Shown here: one piece after another, positions 8,535 through 15,463 of the stretch | Numbering within the stretch: the first letter of the stretch is position 1 | Layout: each line of letters begins with the position of its first letter | DNA from: JAFANK01 sp036741695 | GTDB lineage: Bacteria > Vulcanimicrobiota > Vulcanimicrobiia > Eremiobacterales > Eremiobacteraceae | Assembly (NCBI GenBank): GCA_036741695.1 | Contig: DAINRU010000022.1 | Coordinates: forward strand, 1 to 38,958 | Direction of reading: 5' to 3' | DNA length: 38,958 nucleotides | Notes under the pieces: model-generated | What the model saw: only the letters and a program-made list of their open reading frames with translations | Told to the model about the DNA's origin: nothing | Database searches by the model: none | Program-made: the position numbers and the translations under genes

Positions 8535-8617
8535 AGGTCCGTTGCTTCAAAGCTCCATTGCGCCAAAGGTCCGTTGCGTCAAAGTTTGCGGAAACGGATC
8601 TACAGATCCGTTGCTAC
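8524..8617 (+). repeat. Dispersed 16-bp tandem repeat array with two palindromes (copy A)
   Basis: Begins with a 9-bp inverted repeat, AACGGACCT (8524-8532), AA, AGGTCCGTT (8535-8543). Overlapping its right arm are head-to-tail 16-bp units: AAAGGTCCGTTGCTTC (8533-8548), AAAGCTCCATTGCGCC (8549-8564) and AAAGGTCCGTTGCGTC (8565-8580). After 21 bp of diverged sequence comes a second inverted repeat, AACGGATCT (8593-8601), AC, AGATCCGTT (8604-8612), whose right half starts another unit (8602-8617). The stop codons of both convergent flanking genes lie inside the array. No T-tract follows, so it is not a standard terminator. Confidence 0.92.
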
Positions 8618-9087
8618 ATCGCGTGTGCGAGGAGTGGAGCGTTATAGATCGTGGCTGCGAGGTTTTCGGTCTTGGCGCGCAGTTGTTCCAAACGGCTCGA
8701 ACTGGCCGACACCACTTTGGCTCTGCGGAATTCGTTGAGCTTGCATCCCAAGATGACGTACTGCAAGAAGAGATCGCGCGGCGGCTCTACCCGGCGTTCG
8801 AGTTCCTCGACGAGTTCAGCGTCGTCGACCACGATGAGCACGCGCTCGATGTTGAGCGATCGCAGGCGGTCGATGGCTGCGGTCAGGCCCGCGTAAGCGT
8901 ATTCCGGGCTCGACGGCTCGTCGCCGACCGCGAACGGCACGAAATACTCGCCGCTGGCCAAGCCCGTCACGCCGACGAGCTTGATCCCGGCTAGACCGCG
9001 TCTGGGCCCGCAGGGGGCGATGGTGACGAGGGCTTGCGCCTCGAGGCGCCGGGCGGTGGTTGCAGCTTTTCCAGGGCTGATCATCAC
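8614..9087 (-). CDS. Small RNase-H-fold-like protein under a LexA-type promoter
   Basis: Unrecognised 157-aa soluble protein. The order of elements resembles RNase HI / reverse-transcriptase-like folds: a beta hairpin (GLAGIKLVGVTGLASGEYFVPFAV), then SSPEYAYAGLTAAIDRLRSL with Glu62 where RNase HI has its second acidic residue, then RVLIVVDDAELVEELERRV with Asp88/89 where it has the third, and a C-terminal helix (LEQLRAKTENLAATIY). The usual first catalytic Asp is not seen (PCGPRRG instead), so it may be inactive or only a structural relative; this is inference from pattern. The start is GTG at 9087 or the next codon, ATG at 9084. Either lies 6-9 bases after the -10, so the message should be leaderless. 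The TAG stop lies in repeat copy A. Probably monocistronic. Confidence 0.65.
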   Translation of the reverse strand: MMISPGKAATTARRLEAQALVTIAPCGPRRGLAGIKLVGVTGLASGEYFVPFAVGDEPSSPEYAYAGLTAAIDRLRSLNIERVLIVVDDAELVEELERRVEPPRDLFLQYVILGCKLNEFRRAKVVSASSSRLEQLRAKTENLAATIYNAPLLAHAM

Positions 9088-9093
9088 GCTTCT

Positions 9094-9122
9094 ATTTTAT
9101 CGAACAGGTGTTCGATTGTCAA
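9094..9122 (-). promoter_or_regulatory. Consensus promoter with LexA-type (SOS box) operator in the spacer
   Basis: On the minus strand: -35 TTGACA (9122-9117), 17-bp spacer, -10 TAAAAT (9099-9094). The spacer is one A followed by the perfect 16-bp palindrome TCGAACACCTGTTCGA (9115-9100), which abuts the -10. CGAAC-N4-GTTCG is the core of the Gram-positive and actinobacterial LexA site. A repressor bound there would block RNA polymerase directly. The -35 overlaps the stop codon of the upstream glycosyltransferase. The only gene served is the small RNase-H-like one. Confidence 0.82.
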
Positions 9123-10345
9123 GAAACGCTGGTGTCGGCCTCCCCCGTGAAAAGGTCCGCGAAGGCGTTTTCCGGGGCCACAGACAGCCCCCCGCGGAGG
9201 TTTGAGACGACCGCCTCGTAGATGGCGAACACCCTCCCGGCCGTTGCCCGGGCATCGAAGGCCGCTGCCGCGGTCTTGGCATGGATGACGGCAAGAGCCC
9301 GACGTTCGGCGTTTGCGATGAGCTCGGAAACCTCGTCGGCCATGGACTGTGCGTCAGAGACGATCGCTCCCGCCAAATGCTCCCCGAACACATCGCGCGT
9401 CTGGGGATTGTCCAAAGCCACGACAGGAACGCCTGCGGCAAACGCTTCGGCCAGAACGAGCCCTTGAGTCTCCGTCACCGATGGGAAGACGAACACGTCG
9501 GCGGCGGCGTAGAACGCTGGGATGTCGGCGTGCTCGACCGAGCCGGCGAAATGGACTGCCCCTTCGAGCCCGGCCCCGCGGACTTGCACCTCAAGTGCGT
9601 GCCGCAACGGACCGCTTCCCACGAGAAGCAAATGCGCATCGGGCATGCGCCGCCGCAGCATCTGCAACGCCTCTATCGCTAGCGGGACATTCTTCTCGTG
9701 GGCGAGGCGAGAGACGAGCAAAAGGAGTGGGGCGCCGGCTGGGATCCCGTATTTGTCCCGTATCGTAAGGCCAGCCTTCTTGTCGGCCCGTCTGAACGCG
9801 TCGATGTCGATCCCGGTCGGCACGACGCAGATGGGCGCGCTCACGCCGTGGCGGCGAAGCTCCGCGGCCACCGCGTTTGTGGGCACGATGACTGCATCGG
9901 CTGCGTTGGCATACGTCTTCGTCAGCTCGCGCGTGAGCTGTGAGGTGAGCCGCTGTCCGAGCGGCGAGTAGTGCGCGTACTGTTCGAGCAGCGTGTGATA
10001 TGTGTAGATGAGCGGCACGCGAAAGCGACGTCGCGCGTAATACGATGCCATCCATCCAGTGATGAACAACGAGTGGCTATGGATGACGTCGCACTGGCTC
10101 AAGAATCGCGCTTTGTTGCGACGCGCGACGAGCGGCAGCGTGAGACGATATTCCGTGCGCGCCGGCAGCGGCAGCGAGGGCATGCGGAAGACGCGGCCTG
10201 CGCTCTCCGCTCCTTTCGGAATGTGCGGAGCGAAGGTGAAGACATCATGACCGAGCGCGCGCAGTTGCTCTGCGAGCGAATCGATCGACGTGACAACGCC
10301 GTTGACGATCGGTCTGTACACTTCGGTGAATATGGCGATTTTCAT
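9119..10345 (-). CDS. GT4-family glycosyltransferase (MgtA / diacylglycerol-glucosyltransferase type)
   Basis: Retaining GT-B glycosyltransferase, 408 aa, that probably transfers a sugar from a nucleotide donor to a membrane lipid or envelope acceptor. The N-terminus MKIAIFTEVYRPIVNGVVTSI, with HSHSLFITGWMASYYARRRFRVPLIYTYHTLLEQYAHY, matches enzymes such as MgtA and 1,2-diacylglycerol glucosyltransferases. The donor domain carries LLLVSRLAHEKNVPLAIEAL and the E-x7-E type motif (SVTETQGLVLAEAFAAGVPVVA). No transmembrane helix is evident. ATG at 10345 has no ribosome site before it; a weak promoter ends 11 bases upstream, so translation may be nearly leaderless. The stop codon overlaps the -35 of the next promoter. 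Specific acceptor unknown. Confidence 0.88.
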   Translation of the reverse strand: MKIAIFTEVYRPIVNGVVTSIDSLAEQLRALGHDVFTFAPHIPKGAESAGRVFRMPSLPLPARTEYRLTLPLVARRNKARFLSQCDVIHSHSLFITGWMASYYARRRFRVPLIYTYHTLLEQYAHYSPLGQRLTSQLTRELTKTYANAADAVIVPTNAVAAELRRHGVSAPICVVPTGIDIDAFRRADKKAGLTIRDKYGIPAGAPLLLLVSRLAHEKNVPLAIEALQMLRRRMPDAHLLLVGSGPLRHALEVQVRGAGLEGAVHFAGSVEHADIPAFYAAADVFVFPSVTETQGLVLAEAFAAGVPVVALDNPQTRDVFGEHLAGAIVSDAQSMADEVSELIANAERRALAVIHAKTAAAAFDARATAGRVFAIYEAVVSNLRGGLSVAPENAFADLFTGEADTSVS

Positions 10346-10356
10346 GACACGATACG

Positions 10357-10385
10357 ATTATCGGTATTCGGAACGCCGTTGCGAA
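10357..10385 (-). promoter_or_regulatory. Possible promoter of the GT4 glycosyltransferase
   Basis: TTCGCA (10385-10380), 17 bp, GATAAT (10362-10357) on the minus strand. The -10 matches well and the -35 poorly. The predicted start site is only a few bases before the ATG at 10345, consistent with the absence of a Shine-Dalgarno sequence. Confidence 0.35.
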
Positions 10386-10475
10386 AAACCGTTCTCATCT
10401 GTGAACCCTGATTCGTTCATCGGTACATCGGTCCCGCAAGCGGGTCTGCGGCCTGTGGATTACTCCCCGGTCGGT

Positions 10476-10505
10476 TTGACGCTCGTCGCGAACGCATGGT
10501 ATAAT
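10476..10505 (+). promoter_or_regulatory. Strong sigma70-type promoter of the G5/3D protein gene
   Basis: TTGACG (10476-10481), 18 bp, TATAAT (10500-10505): the best -10 in the window. Transcription should start near 10512, giving a ~145-nt leader to the proposed TTG start at 10658. The 312 bp between 10346 and 10657 hold this promoter, the weak opposite promoter and the leader. I see no gene and no recognisable riboswitch there; I looked for the c-di-AMP (ydaO) motif because it precedes similar genes elsewhere. Confidence 0.8.
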
Positions 10506-10657
10506 CGCCACGGTCAATAGATTGATCATCTTTTCATAGCCTATATACACGGCTTCATACGCGCACTCTTTTCGCGCGATCTCCTACCGACAAGAACTCA
10601 TCCCACAGATCTCGCCATCGCGGCTTGCGGATGTTTTCTTGCGCACGAGAGGTAGTA

Positions 10658-11530
10658 TTGACGAATCCACATCCTTCCAATCAGCGCCGTGCCTTCCGCC
10701 TAGCCGGGCTCTGCGCTATCGCCATCTTCGCGATCAGCATCCAGTACCAGCCTTCCGCAGCGCTTCCGCTCATGGACTCGAAGAACACCGGGTACCGCGC
10801 CGCGGTGCACGATGCAGCGCTCTTCGCGCAGCTCACCGAGCGTGCATTCGCGGGCGTGACAGCGCGCAACGCGCTGGCGGTGAACGACGTTCACTCGCTT
10901 TTGACCACGCCCAAGATCGAGCCCATGCCCGCCACGACGGAGACGGCAGATCTGGAATCGCTCTCGATCCATACCGAGGTCCGGACGCATCGCGCCTTCA
11001 CGCCGGCGAGCGTCGTCGTGCGCTTCACGACCGACATGGCGCCGGGCTCCAAGAAAGTCGTGCGCCGCGGCCAGCCGGCGATCGCCATCGTCACCGAACG
11101 CGTGACGCTGTGGAACACCGTCGTGGTCGATCGCCAGAAGATCTCTCACGTCGTCGTGCAGCCGGCGCAGACCGGTCTCATCGTCGCCGGGCCGCCGCGT
11201 AGCGTGACCGAAGCGATGGCGGTGACCGGTGTGCATAAGCTCGTCGCGGTCTATGCGATGGTGGCCACGGCCTACACCGCCGACTCGGCGCAGGCCGTGC
11301 CGACCGGACGCACCGCGACCGGCCTGCCTGCGCGCTACGGCGTCGTCGCCGTCGACCCACGCGTGATCCCGCTCGGCAGCCATCTCTTCATCCAGGGCTA
11401 TGGCACGGCGATCGCCGCCGACACCGGCGGAGCGATCCGCGGCAATCGCATCGACCTGTGCATGGACTCGCTGCGCAGCGCGATCAACTGGGGCCGCCAG
11501 CCGGTCAAAGTCTACGTCCTTCAGGAATAG
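10658..11530 (+). CDS. G5 and 3D domain cell-wall protein (YabE/Rpf-like)
   Basis: Exported cell-wall enzyme candidate, ~290 aa. The N-terminus has one hydrophobic segment (LAGLCAIAIFAISIQY), a signal or anchor. A G5-like domain follows (VVRFTTDMAPGSKKVVRRGQPAIAIVTERVTLWNTVVVDRQKIS...). The C-terminal 3D domain, named for three aspartates, runs from MVATAYTADSAQ through GVVAVDPRVIPLGSHLFIQGYG and AIAADTGGAIRGNRIDLCMDS to KVYVL. The 3D domain has the double-psi barrel fold of MltA-type lytic transglycosylases. The frame opens at 10625, but the TTG at 10658 has GAGAGG five bases upstream and is preferred. rsmA starts 25 bp after the stop, the same order as yabE and ksgA in Bacillus. Peptidoglycan cleavage is inferred from the family. 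Confidence 0.88.
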   Translation: MTNPHPSNQRRAFRLAGLCAIAIFAISIQYQPSAALPLMDSKNTGYRAAVHDAALFAQLTERAFAGVTARNALAVNDVHSLLTTPKIEPMPATTETADLESLSIHTEVRTHRAFTPASVVVRFTTDMAPGSKKVVRRGQPAIAIVTERVTLWNTVVVDRQKISHVVVQPAQTGLIVAGPPRSVTEAMAVTGVHKLVAVYAMVATAYTADSAQAVPTGRTATGLPARYGVVAVDPRVIPLGSHLFIQGYGTAIAADTGGAIRGNRIDLCMDSLRSAINWGRQPVKVYVLQE

Positions 11531-11555
11531 CTGATCGCTCGTCGAACGCCGCGCT

Positions 11556-12461
11556 ATGGCGGACGACGAGCGTTTCTCTTCTCCCAAACAACTCCTCGAT
11601 GCGCGGCACTTGCGGCCGCGCAAACGTTTCGGCCAGAACTTCTTGACAGATGCTCGCCTCGCCGAGCGCATCGCCCGCGCCTTGCCCGAACATGCATATG
11701 TCGTCGAGATCGGCGGCGGCACCGGCACCCTCACCGCCGCCCTCGCCAAGACGGCGCGCGCGCTGACGACGCTCGAGATCGATCGCGATCTCGCGGCGAT
11801 CCTCGAGGAGCGCTTTGCCGGCGCAGCGGAGCGCGTGCGTATCGTGACCAGCGACGTGTTGCTGTTCGATCTGCGCGCCGACCTTACGGCCCAATCACCG
11901 CCGCGCGCGGTCTGCGGCAACGTGCCCTATTACATCACCACGCCGATCATCGAGCGCATCTTCGAGAGCGGCGACGTCTGGGAATGCGCGGTGCTCATGG
12001 TGCAGCGCGAATACGCGCGGCGCTTGCTGGCCGCCGCCGGGAGCCCGGACTATGGAAGTCTGACCGTCTTCGCTTCCTATTTCGCCCGGATCGAGAAGCT
12101 CTTCGACGTCGGCGCCGCGGGATTTTATCCACCGCCCGATGTCGCATCGACGGTCGTGCGCATGACGCCACGCCCGCAGCGCCGCGACCTGGTGCGCGAC
12201 GAGGCGCTCCTGCTCTGGCTCATCCGTGCGGCCTTCAGCCACCGGCGCAAGACGCTCGTCAATAGCGTCGTGGAACGGATCCCCTCTGAGCGCGCACAGT
12301 GGCGCGAGCGCATCGAGTCGGCGCTCGTGCAGGCAGGGCTTGACGGCAAGGTTCGGGGGGAGCGTCTCGCACTGGCGGATTTCTGCGCGCTTGCCGATAC
12401 ACTCAAAGAACAGGGTTTGATGGAGAGACCGTGGACAACGCAACGCCACCCGAACAACTGA
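11556..12461 (+). CDS. rsmA: 16S rRNA (adenine1518-N6/adenine1519-N6)-dimethyltransferase
   Basis: Dimethylates two adjacent adenines in the 3' hairpin of 16S rRNA during 30S assembly (KsgA). The 301-aa product has the family entry RKRFGQNFLTD at residues 22-32, SAM motif I VVEIGGGTGTLT at 49-60, the acidic loop LEIDRDL near 73, and the catalytic motif NVPYYITTP at 122-130. The C-terminal helical domain is present (FSHRRKTLVNSV). Length is slightly above the usual ~270-290 aa. Its last 31 bases overlap the start of the CPBP protease gene, so the two are probably translationally coupled. It likely shares the promoter upstream of the G5/3D gene. Confident. Confidence 0.96.
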   Translation: MADDERFSSPKQLLDARHLRPRKRFGQNFLTDARLAERIARALPEHAYVVEIGGGTGTLTAALAKTARALTTLEIDRDLAAILEERFAGAAERVRIVTSDVLLFDLRADLTAQSPPRAVCGNVPYYITTPIIERIFESGDVWECAVLMVQREYARRLLAAAGSPDYGSLTVFASYFARIEKLFDVGAAGFYPPPDVASTVVRMTPRPQRRDLVRDEALLLWLIRAAFSHRRKTLVNSVVERIPSERAQWRERIESALVQAGLDGKVRGERLALADFCALADTLKEQGLMERPWTTQRHPNN

Positions 12462-13249
12462 CGCCCGCGGCGCAGGCCGCACCCGCCTTCTCCGGCGTGC
12501 GCTGGAACGGCTGGACGCTGACGGCGCTCGCACTGGTCTGCATCATAGGGTTTTTCGTCGCCCAGACCGTGCTGCTCATCTTCATCCTGTTGCGCGATTA
12601 TCCGGACTTCGTCAGATATCCACAGGAGCTGCTGCGCCAGCTCTCCGATCCATCGTTCGAGCTCAACCTGCTCACCGCGAAAAATCTCTGGGTCATCTCG
12701 GTCTTCTCCGAAGCGACGCTGGCACTCATGACCATCGGCCTCGCTCAGATGGCTTTCCGCGCAACCCCGGCACAGCTCGGCCTTGGGCGGGTCCCCAAGA
12801 GCGTATGGCTGCTTCGCGGCGTCATCGTCGGCGTGGTGCTCGTCATCGTGAGCTCGGCGATCGACGCCGGGCTGAAGAGCATCTTCGGACCTCATCCGCA
12901 ACCGCAGGCACAGGCGCTGGCGAAACACCATGGGGCGTTCGCCTTCCTCCTGGACTTCATGTCGGTGGCGGTCGCAGCCCCAGTGGCGGAGGAGCTCTTC
13001 TTCCGCGGCTTCATCTTCACCGGACTCGTGCAGCGCATGTCGCCTGTGTGGGCCATGGCGATCAGCGCCGCGGTCTTCGGCGCCGCACATCTGGAGAAGT
13101 GGGCCTTCTTGCCCATCTTCGCCATCGGCATCGGACTAGCGTGGACGTATTACGCGACGCGCTCGCTGTGGGTCAACATCGTCGCGCATGCCACGGTGAA
13201 CACGATCTCGCTCGTCATCGCCTACACCTTCCCGCAGTATCTGAAGTAG
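12431..13249 (+). CDS. CPBP-family intramembrane metalloprotease (Abi/CaaX-like)
   Basis: Polytopic membrane protein, 272 aa, of the CPBP (CaaX protease and bacteriocin-processing) family. Helices are evident at ~30-54, 88-108, 127-145, 172-186, 205-220 and 226-242. The family residues are all present: EELFFRG (Glu187, Glu188, Arg192), FGAAH with His220, and HATVN with His253 and Asn257, so it should be active. Substrate unknown. The start is the GTG at 12431, overlapping the end of rsmA. The N-terminal ~20 residues are soluble and Pro/Ala-rich. Bacterial members often take part in envelope protein processing or peptide self-immunity; nothing nearby indicates a bacteriocin. Confidence 0.88.
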   Translation: MDNATPPEQLTPAAQAAPAFSGVRWNGWTLTALALVCIIGFFVAQTVLLIFILLRDYPDFVRYPQELLRQLSDPSFELNLLTAKNLWVISVFSEATLALMTIGLAQMAFRATPAQLGLGRVPKSVWLLRGVIVGVVLVIVSSAIDAGLKSIFGPHPQPQAQALAKHHGAFAFLLDFMSVAVAAPVAEELFFRGFIFTGLVQRMSPVWAMAISAAVFGAAHLEKWAFLPIFAIGIGLAWTYYATRSLWVNIVAHATVNTISLVIAYTFPQYLK

Positions 13250-13261
13250 ATCGGCGCTCGC

Positions 13262-14248
13262 CTAGCGCGGTAACGCTCGCACGGTGAGGCCTAAGAACGC
13301 CAGATAGAGCAGACCTGCGGCGGCTAGCGCTGCCGGCTCGACGCGCCGGCGCACGCTCGTCACGATGACGAGCGCCGACGCGGCGATGAGGGCAGCGCCT
13401 CCGGCGAGGTAGGCGCTCGGCGGAAGCTGCCACGGGGTCGCCAGCATCGCGATCGCACAGGCCACCGAGGTCTGGAACATCATGGCGCCGAGCACGTTGT
13501 TCATCGCGAGCGTGTCCTCTCGCCGGCGCAACCACAACACGACGCTGCTCGCTTCGGGCAGTTCGGTCGCGAGCGGGCTCAAGAAGAGCGCGATGACGAA
13601 CGGCGAGATGCCGAAGGTGAGCGATGCCTGCGCGAGTGAAGCCACGAGCCAGCGCGAGGCGAGCGCGGTCAGAGCGAGCGCGATGCACAGCTGCACCACG
13701 ACGAGCCACATGGGTGGGTTCTTCGTCGCGGGCGCGATACGCAACGGCGGCGGTGCGGTTTCCGCCTCCGGCTCGACCACGCGGAGATGATAGTAGAGAT
13801 ACACGCCATACGAGCACAACACGAGCAGCGCGACGACTACGTGCGTGACGCGTGCGCGCGTAAAGGACGCTGCCAAAGCCAGCGCAAACGTGGCGATGAA
13901 CAGCGTGGCGCCGAAGATGGTCGGCGCGACGGGGATGGCCAGATTTCGCTCGCCGCCGGGCGAGCGGCGAATGAGCGCCAAGATGCCGATGAGGGAGAAG
14001 ATCGCGGTACCCAGCATGAAAGGCGCACCGATGACCGTGCCCACGCCGATCGCCTGGCTGCGCGGGTCGCGCAGCACGACGAGTGCGATGAAGGCCACGA
14101 TGGTCTCGGGGAGCGAGGAGCCGATCGCCGCCACCACCGCGCCGGCCGCGCTGCTCGTCAGCCCGGTCCTGGCATCGACCCACTCGATGGCGTTGGTGAA
14201 TGAGTCGGCCGCCACGAGGACGAGCAACAGCGCGCCCATAAGCTCCAT
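13262..14248 (-). CDS. Cation/Ca2+:H+/Na+ antiporter (CaCA superfamily)
   Basis: Ion exchanger in the cytoplasmic membrane, 328 aa, with about ten hydrophobic helices in two inverted halves. The two alpha-repeat signatures are clear: AIGSSLPETIVAF (residues 41-53) and SPLATELPEASSVV (224-237), each with the conserved Pro-Glu used for cation binding. The open frame runs upstream to 14839, but that stretch is antisense to the divergent glycosyltransferase. The ATG at 14248 (MELMGALLLVLVAADSF) begins with the first helix; a second ATG is at 14239. No Shine-Dalgarno sequence is visible. It is convergent with the CPBP protease (12 bp apart) and divergent from the glycosyltransferase pair. Ion specificity cannot be read from the sequence. 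Confidence 0.88.
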   Translation of the reverse strand: MELMGALLLVLVAADSFTNAIEWVDARTGLTSSAAGAVVAAIGSSLPETIVAFIALVVLRDPRSQAIGVGTVIGAPFMLGTAIFSLIGILALIRRSPGGERNLAIPVAPTIFGATLFIATFALALAASFTRARVTHVVVALLVLCSYGVYLYYHLRVVEPEAETAPPPLRIAPATKNPPMWLVVVQLCIALALTALASRWLVASLAQASLTFGISPFVIALFLSPLATELPEASSVVLWLRRREDTLAMNNVLGAMMFQTSVACAIAMLATPWQLPPSAYLAGGAALIAASALVIVTSVRRRVEPAALAAAGLLYLAFLGLTVRALPR

Positions 14249-14344
14249 CACGGTCTGCACGCGTCGAGCTTTGCTTGCAGTTGAAATTGTTCCCTGCGCA
14301 CGCAGACCCGCGCGCAGGCCCGTCCTCGATGTCCTGCGCGACGC

Positions 14345-15463
14345 ATGCACGTCGCGGTAGACGCCGCCAATCTGCCGCGTGACCGCCGCGGCATCGGCCG
14401 TTACGCCCGCGCCATGATCTCGCGCTGGCTCCACAACCCAGAGCGCGTCCGCGTGACGCTGCTCGTGCCTGACCTGTTGCCGGCAGGCGCCGCGCGTCGC
14501 CTGGCTGCCACGCTTGGCCGCGATGACCTCGACGTTCGCCGGCGCCGCAGTGCGGCCGCGCTGCGACCCGATCTTGTGTGGTATCCGTGGAACGGCATGA
14601 CCTGGACGTCGCCGTGCGCCAACATCGCGACCGTCCACGACGTCTGGCCGTTCGTCTCGCCCGCTCGCGATCCGCGCACGCGCCGAAGAGAGCAGACCGC
14701 CTATCTCACGATGGCCGAGCACACCGTCGCGATCATCGCCAACTCGCAGTTCACGAAGGCGGAGATCCTCAAGCATCTCGACGTGGATGACGCACGCGTC
14801 CACGTCGTCCACATGGGCGTCGACTCGCGCTCTGCGCACGATGGGAGTGACGCGGCGCCACCGCGGCGGCCGCTCGCGCTCGTCGGCGCGCAGCGCTACG
14901 TGCTGTTCGTCGGCGAGGACGAACCGCGCAAGGATCTCTCGACGCTGCGATCCGCGATGCGAGCGCTCCCCGCCGAGCTGCGTGCCTCGACCGGCCTGCT
15001 CATCGCGGGAAAGACCGCAACAGCGGTCGCAGCCGGGCGGATCGACGACGCGCCGGGCGGGCGCTCGTTGCGTTTCGTGCCCGATGGCCCGGTGCCGACG
15101 CTCGTCGCAGGTGAAGTCCCAGACGAGCTCTTAGACGAGCTCTATGCAGGCGCGGCCGCGTTCGTCTTCCCCTCGCGTTACGAAGGCTTCGGCTTGCCCG
15201 TGCTCGAGGCTATGGCGCACGGCGCTCCGGTCGTGGCCTCGGACGCCGCCAGCATCCCCGAGGTGGGCGGCCACGCCGCGCTCTATTTCCCAGCCGGTGA
15301 CACAGCAGCGCTGGCCGGCGCAGTGACGCGCGTGCTGGGCGATGCAGCGCTCGCCGAAGAACTGCGCAGGGCCGGTTTTGCCCGGGCGCGCGAGCTTAGC
15401 TGGGATCGTTGCTCGGACGAGACCTTGCGGGTCTTCGAGTCTGCGATCGGTGCTTCACGCTGA
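14345..15463 (+). CDS. GT4-family glycosyltransferase, tandem copy 1
   Basis: GT-B glycosyltransferase of 372 aa. N-terminal MHVAVDAANLPRDRRGIGRYARAM is typical of GT4 enzymes making envelope or O-antigen-type glycans. An unusual block LVWYPWNGMTWTSP (residues 78-90) precedes ATVHDVWPF. The donor half has YVLFVGEDEPRKDLSTLRSAM and the nucleotide-sugar motif PSRYEGFGLPVLEAMAHGAPVVASDAASIPEV. No membrane segment. The ATG at 14345 lacks a Shine-Dalgarno sequence. The stop overlaps the start of copy 2 in TGATG at 15461-15465, so the pair is translationally coupled. Clearly paralogous to copy 2. Sugar donor and acceptor unknown. Confidence 0.88.
   Translation: MHVAVDAANLPRDRRGIGRYARAMISRWLHNPERVRVTLLVPDLLPAGAARRLAATLGRDDLDVRRRRSAAALRPDLVWYPWNGMTWTSPCANIATVHDVWPFVSPARDPRTRRREQTAYLTMAEHTVAIIANSQFTKAEILKHLDVDDARVHVVHMGVDSRSAHDGSDAAPPRRPLALVGAQRYVLFVGEDEPRKDLSTLRSAMRALPAELRASTGLLIAGKTATAVAAGRIDDAPGGRSLRFVPDGPVPTLVAGEVPDELLDELYAGAAAFVFPSRYEGFGLPVLEAMAHGAPVVASDAASIPEVGGHAALYFPAGDTAALAGAVTRVLGDAALAEELRRAGFARARELSWDRCSDETLRVFESAIGASR

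Noticed and set aside
8524..8543. Palindromic repeat as a classical intrinsic terminator
   Set aside because: The hairpin is plausible but no T-run follows in copies A or C, unlike the true terminator at 7310-7342.
8524..8617. CRISPR array
   Set aside because: Units are directly adjacent 16-mers without unique spacers, and no cas gene is present.
10506..10657. c-di-AMP (ydaO) or other known riboswitch before the G5/3D gene
   Set aside because: I looked for the conserved sequence blocks and found none; only minor hairpins are visible.
14249..14839. Long N-terminal extension of the cation exchanger
   Set aside because: It is antisense to a well-supported glycosyltransferase and has no exchanger features; the ATG at 14248 starts directly with the first helix.
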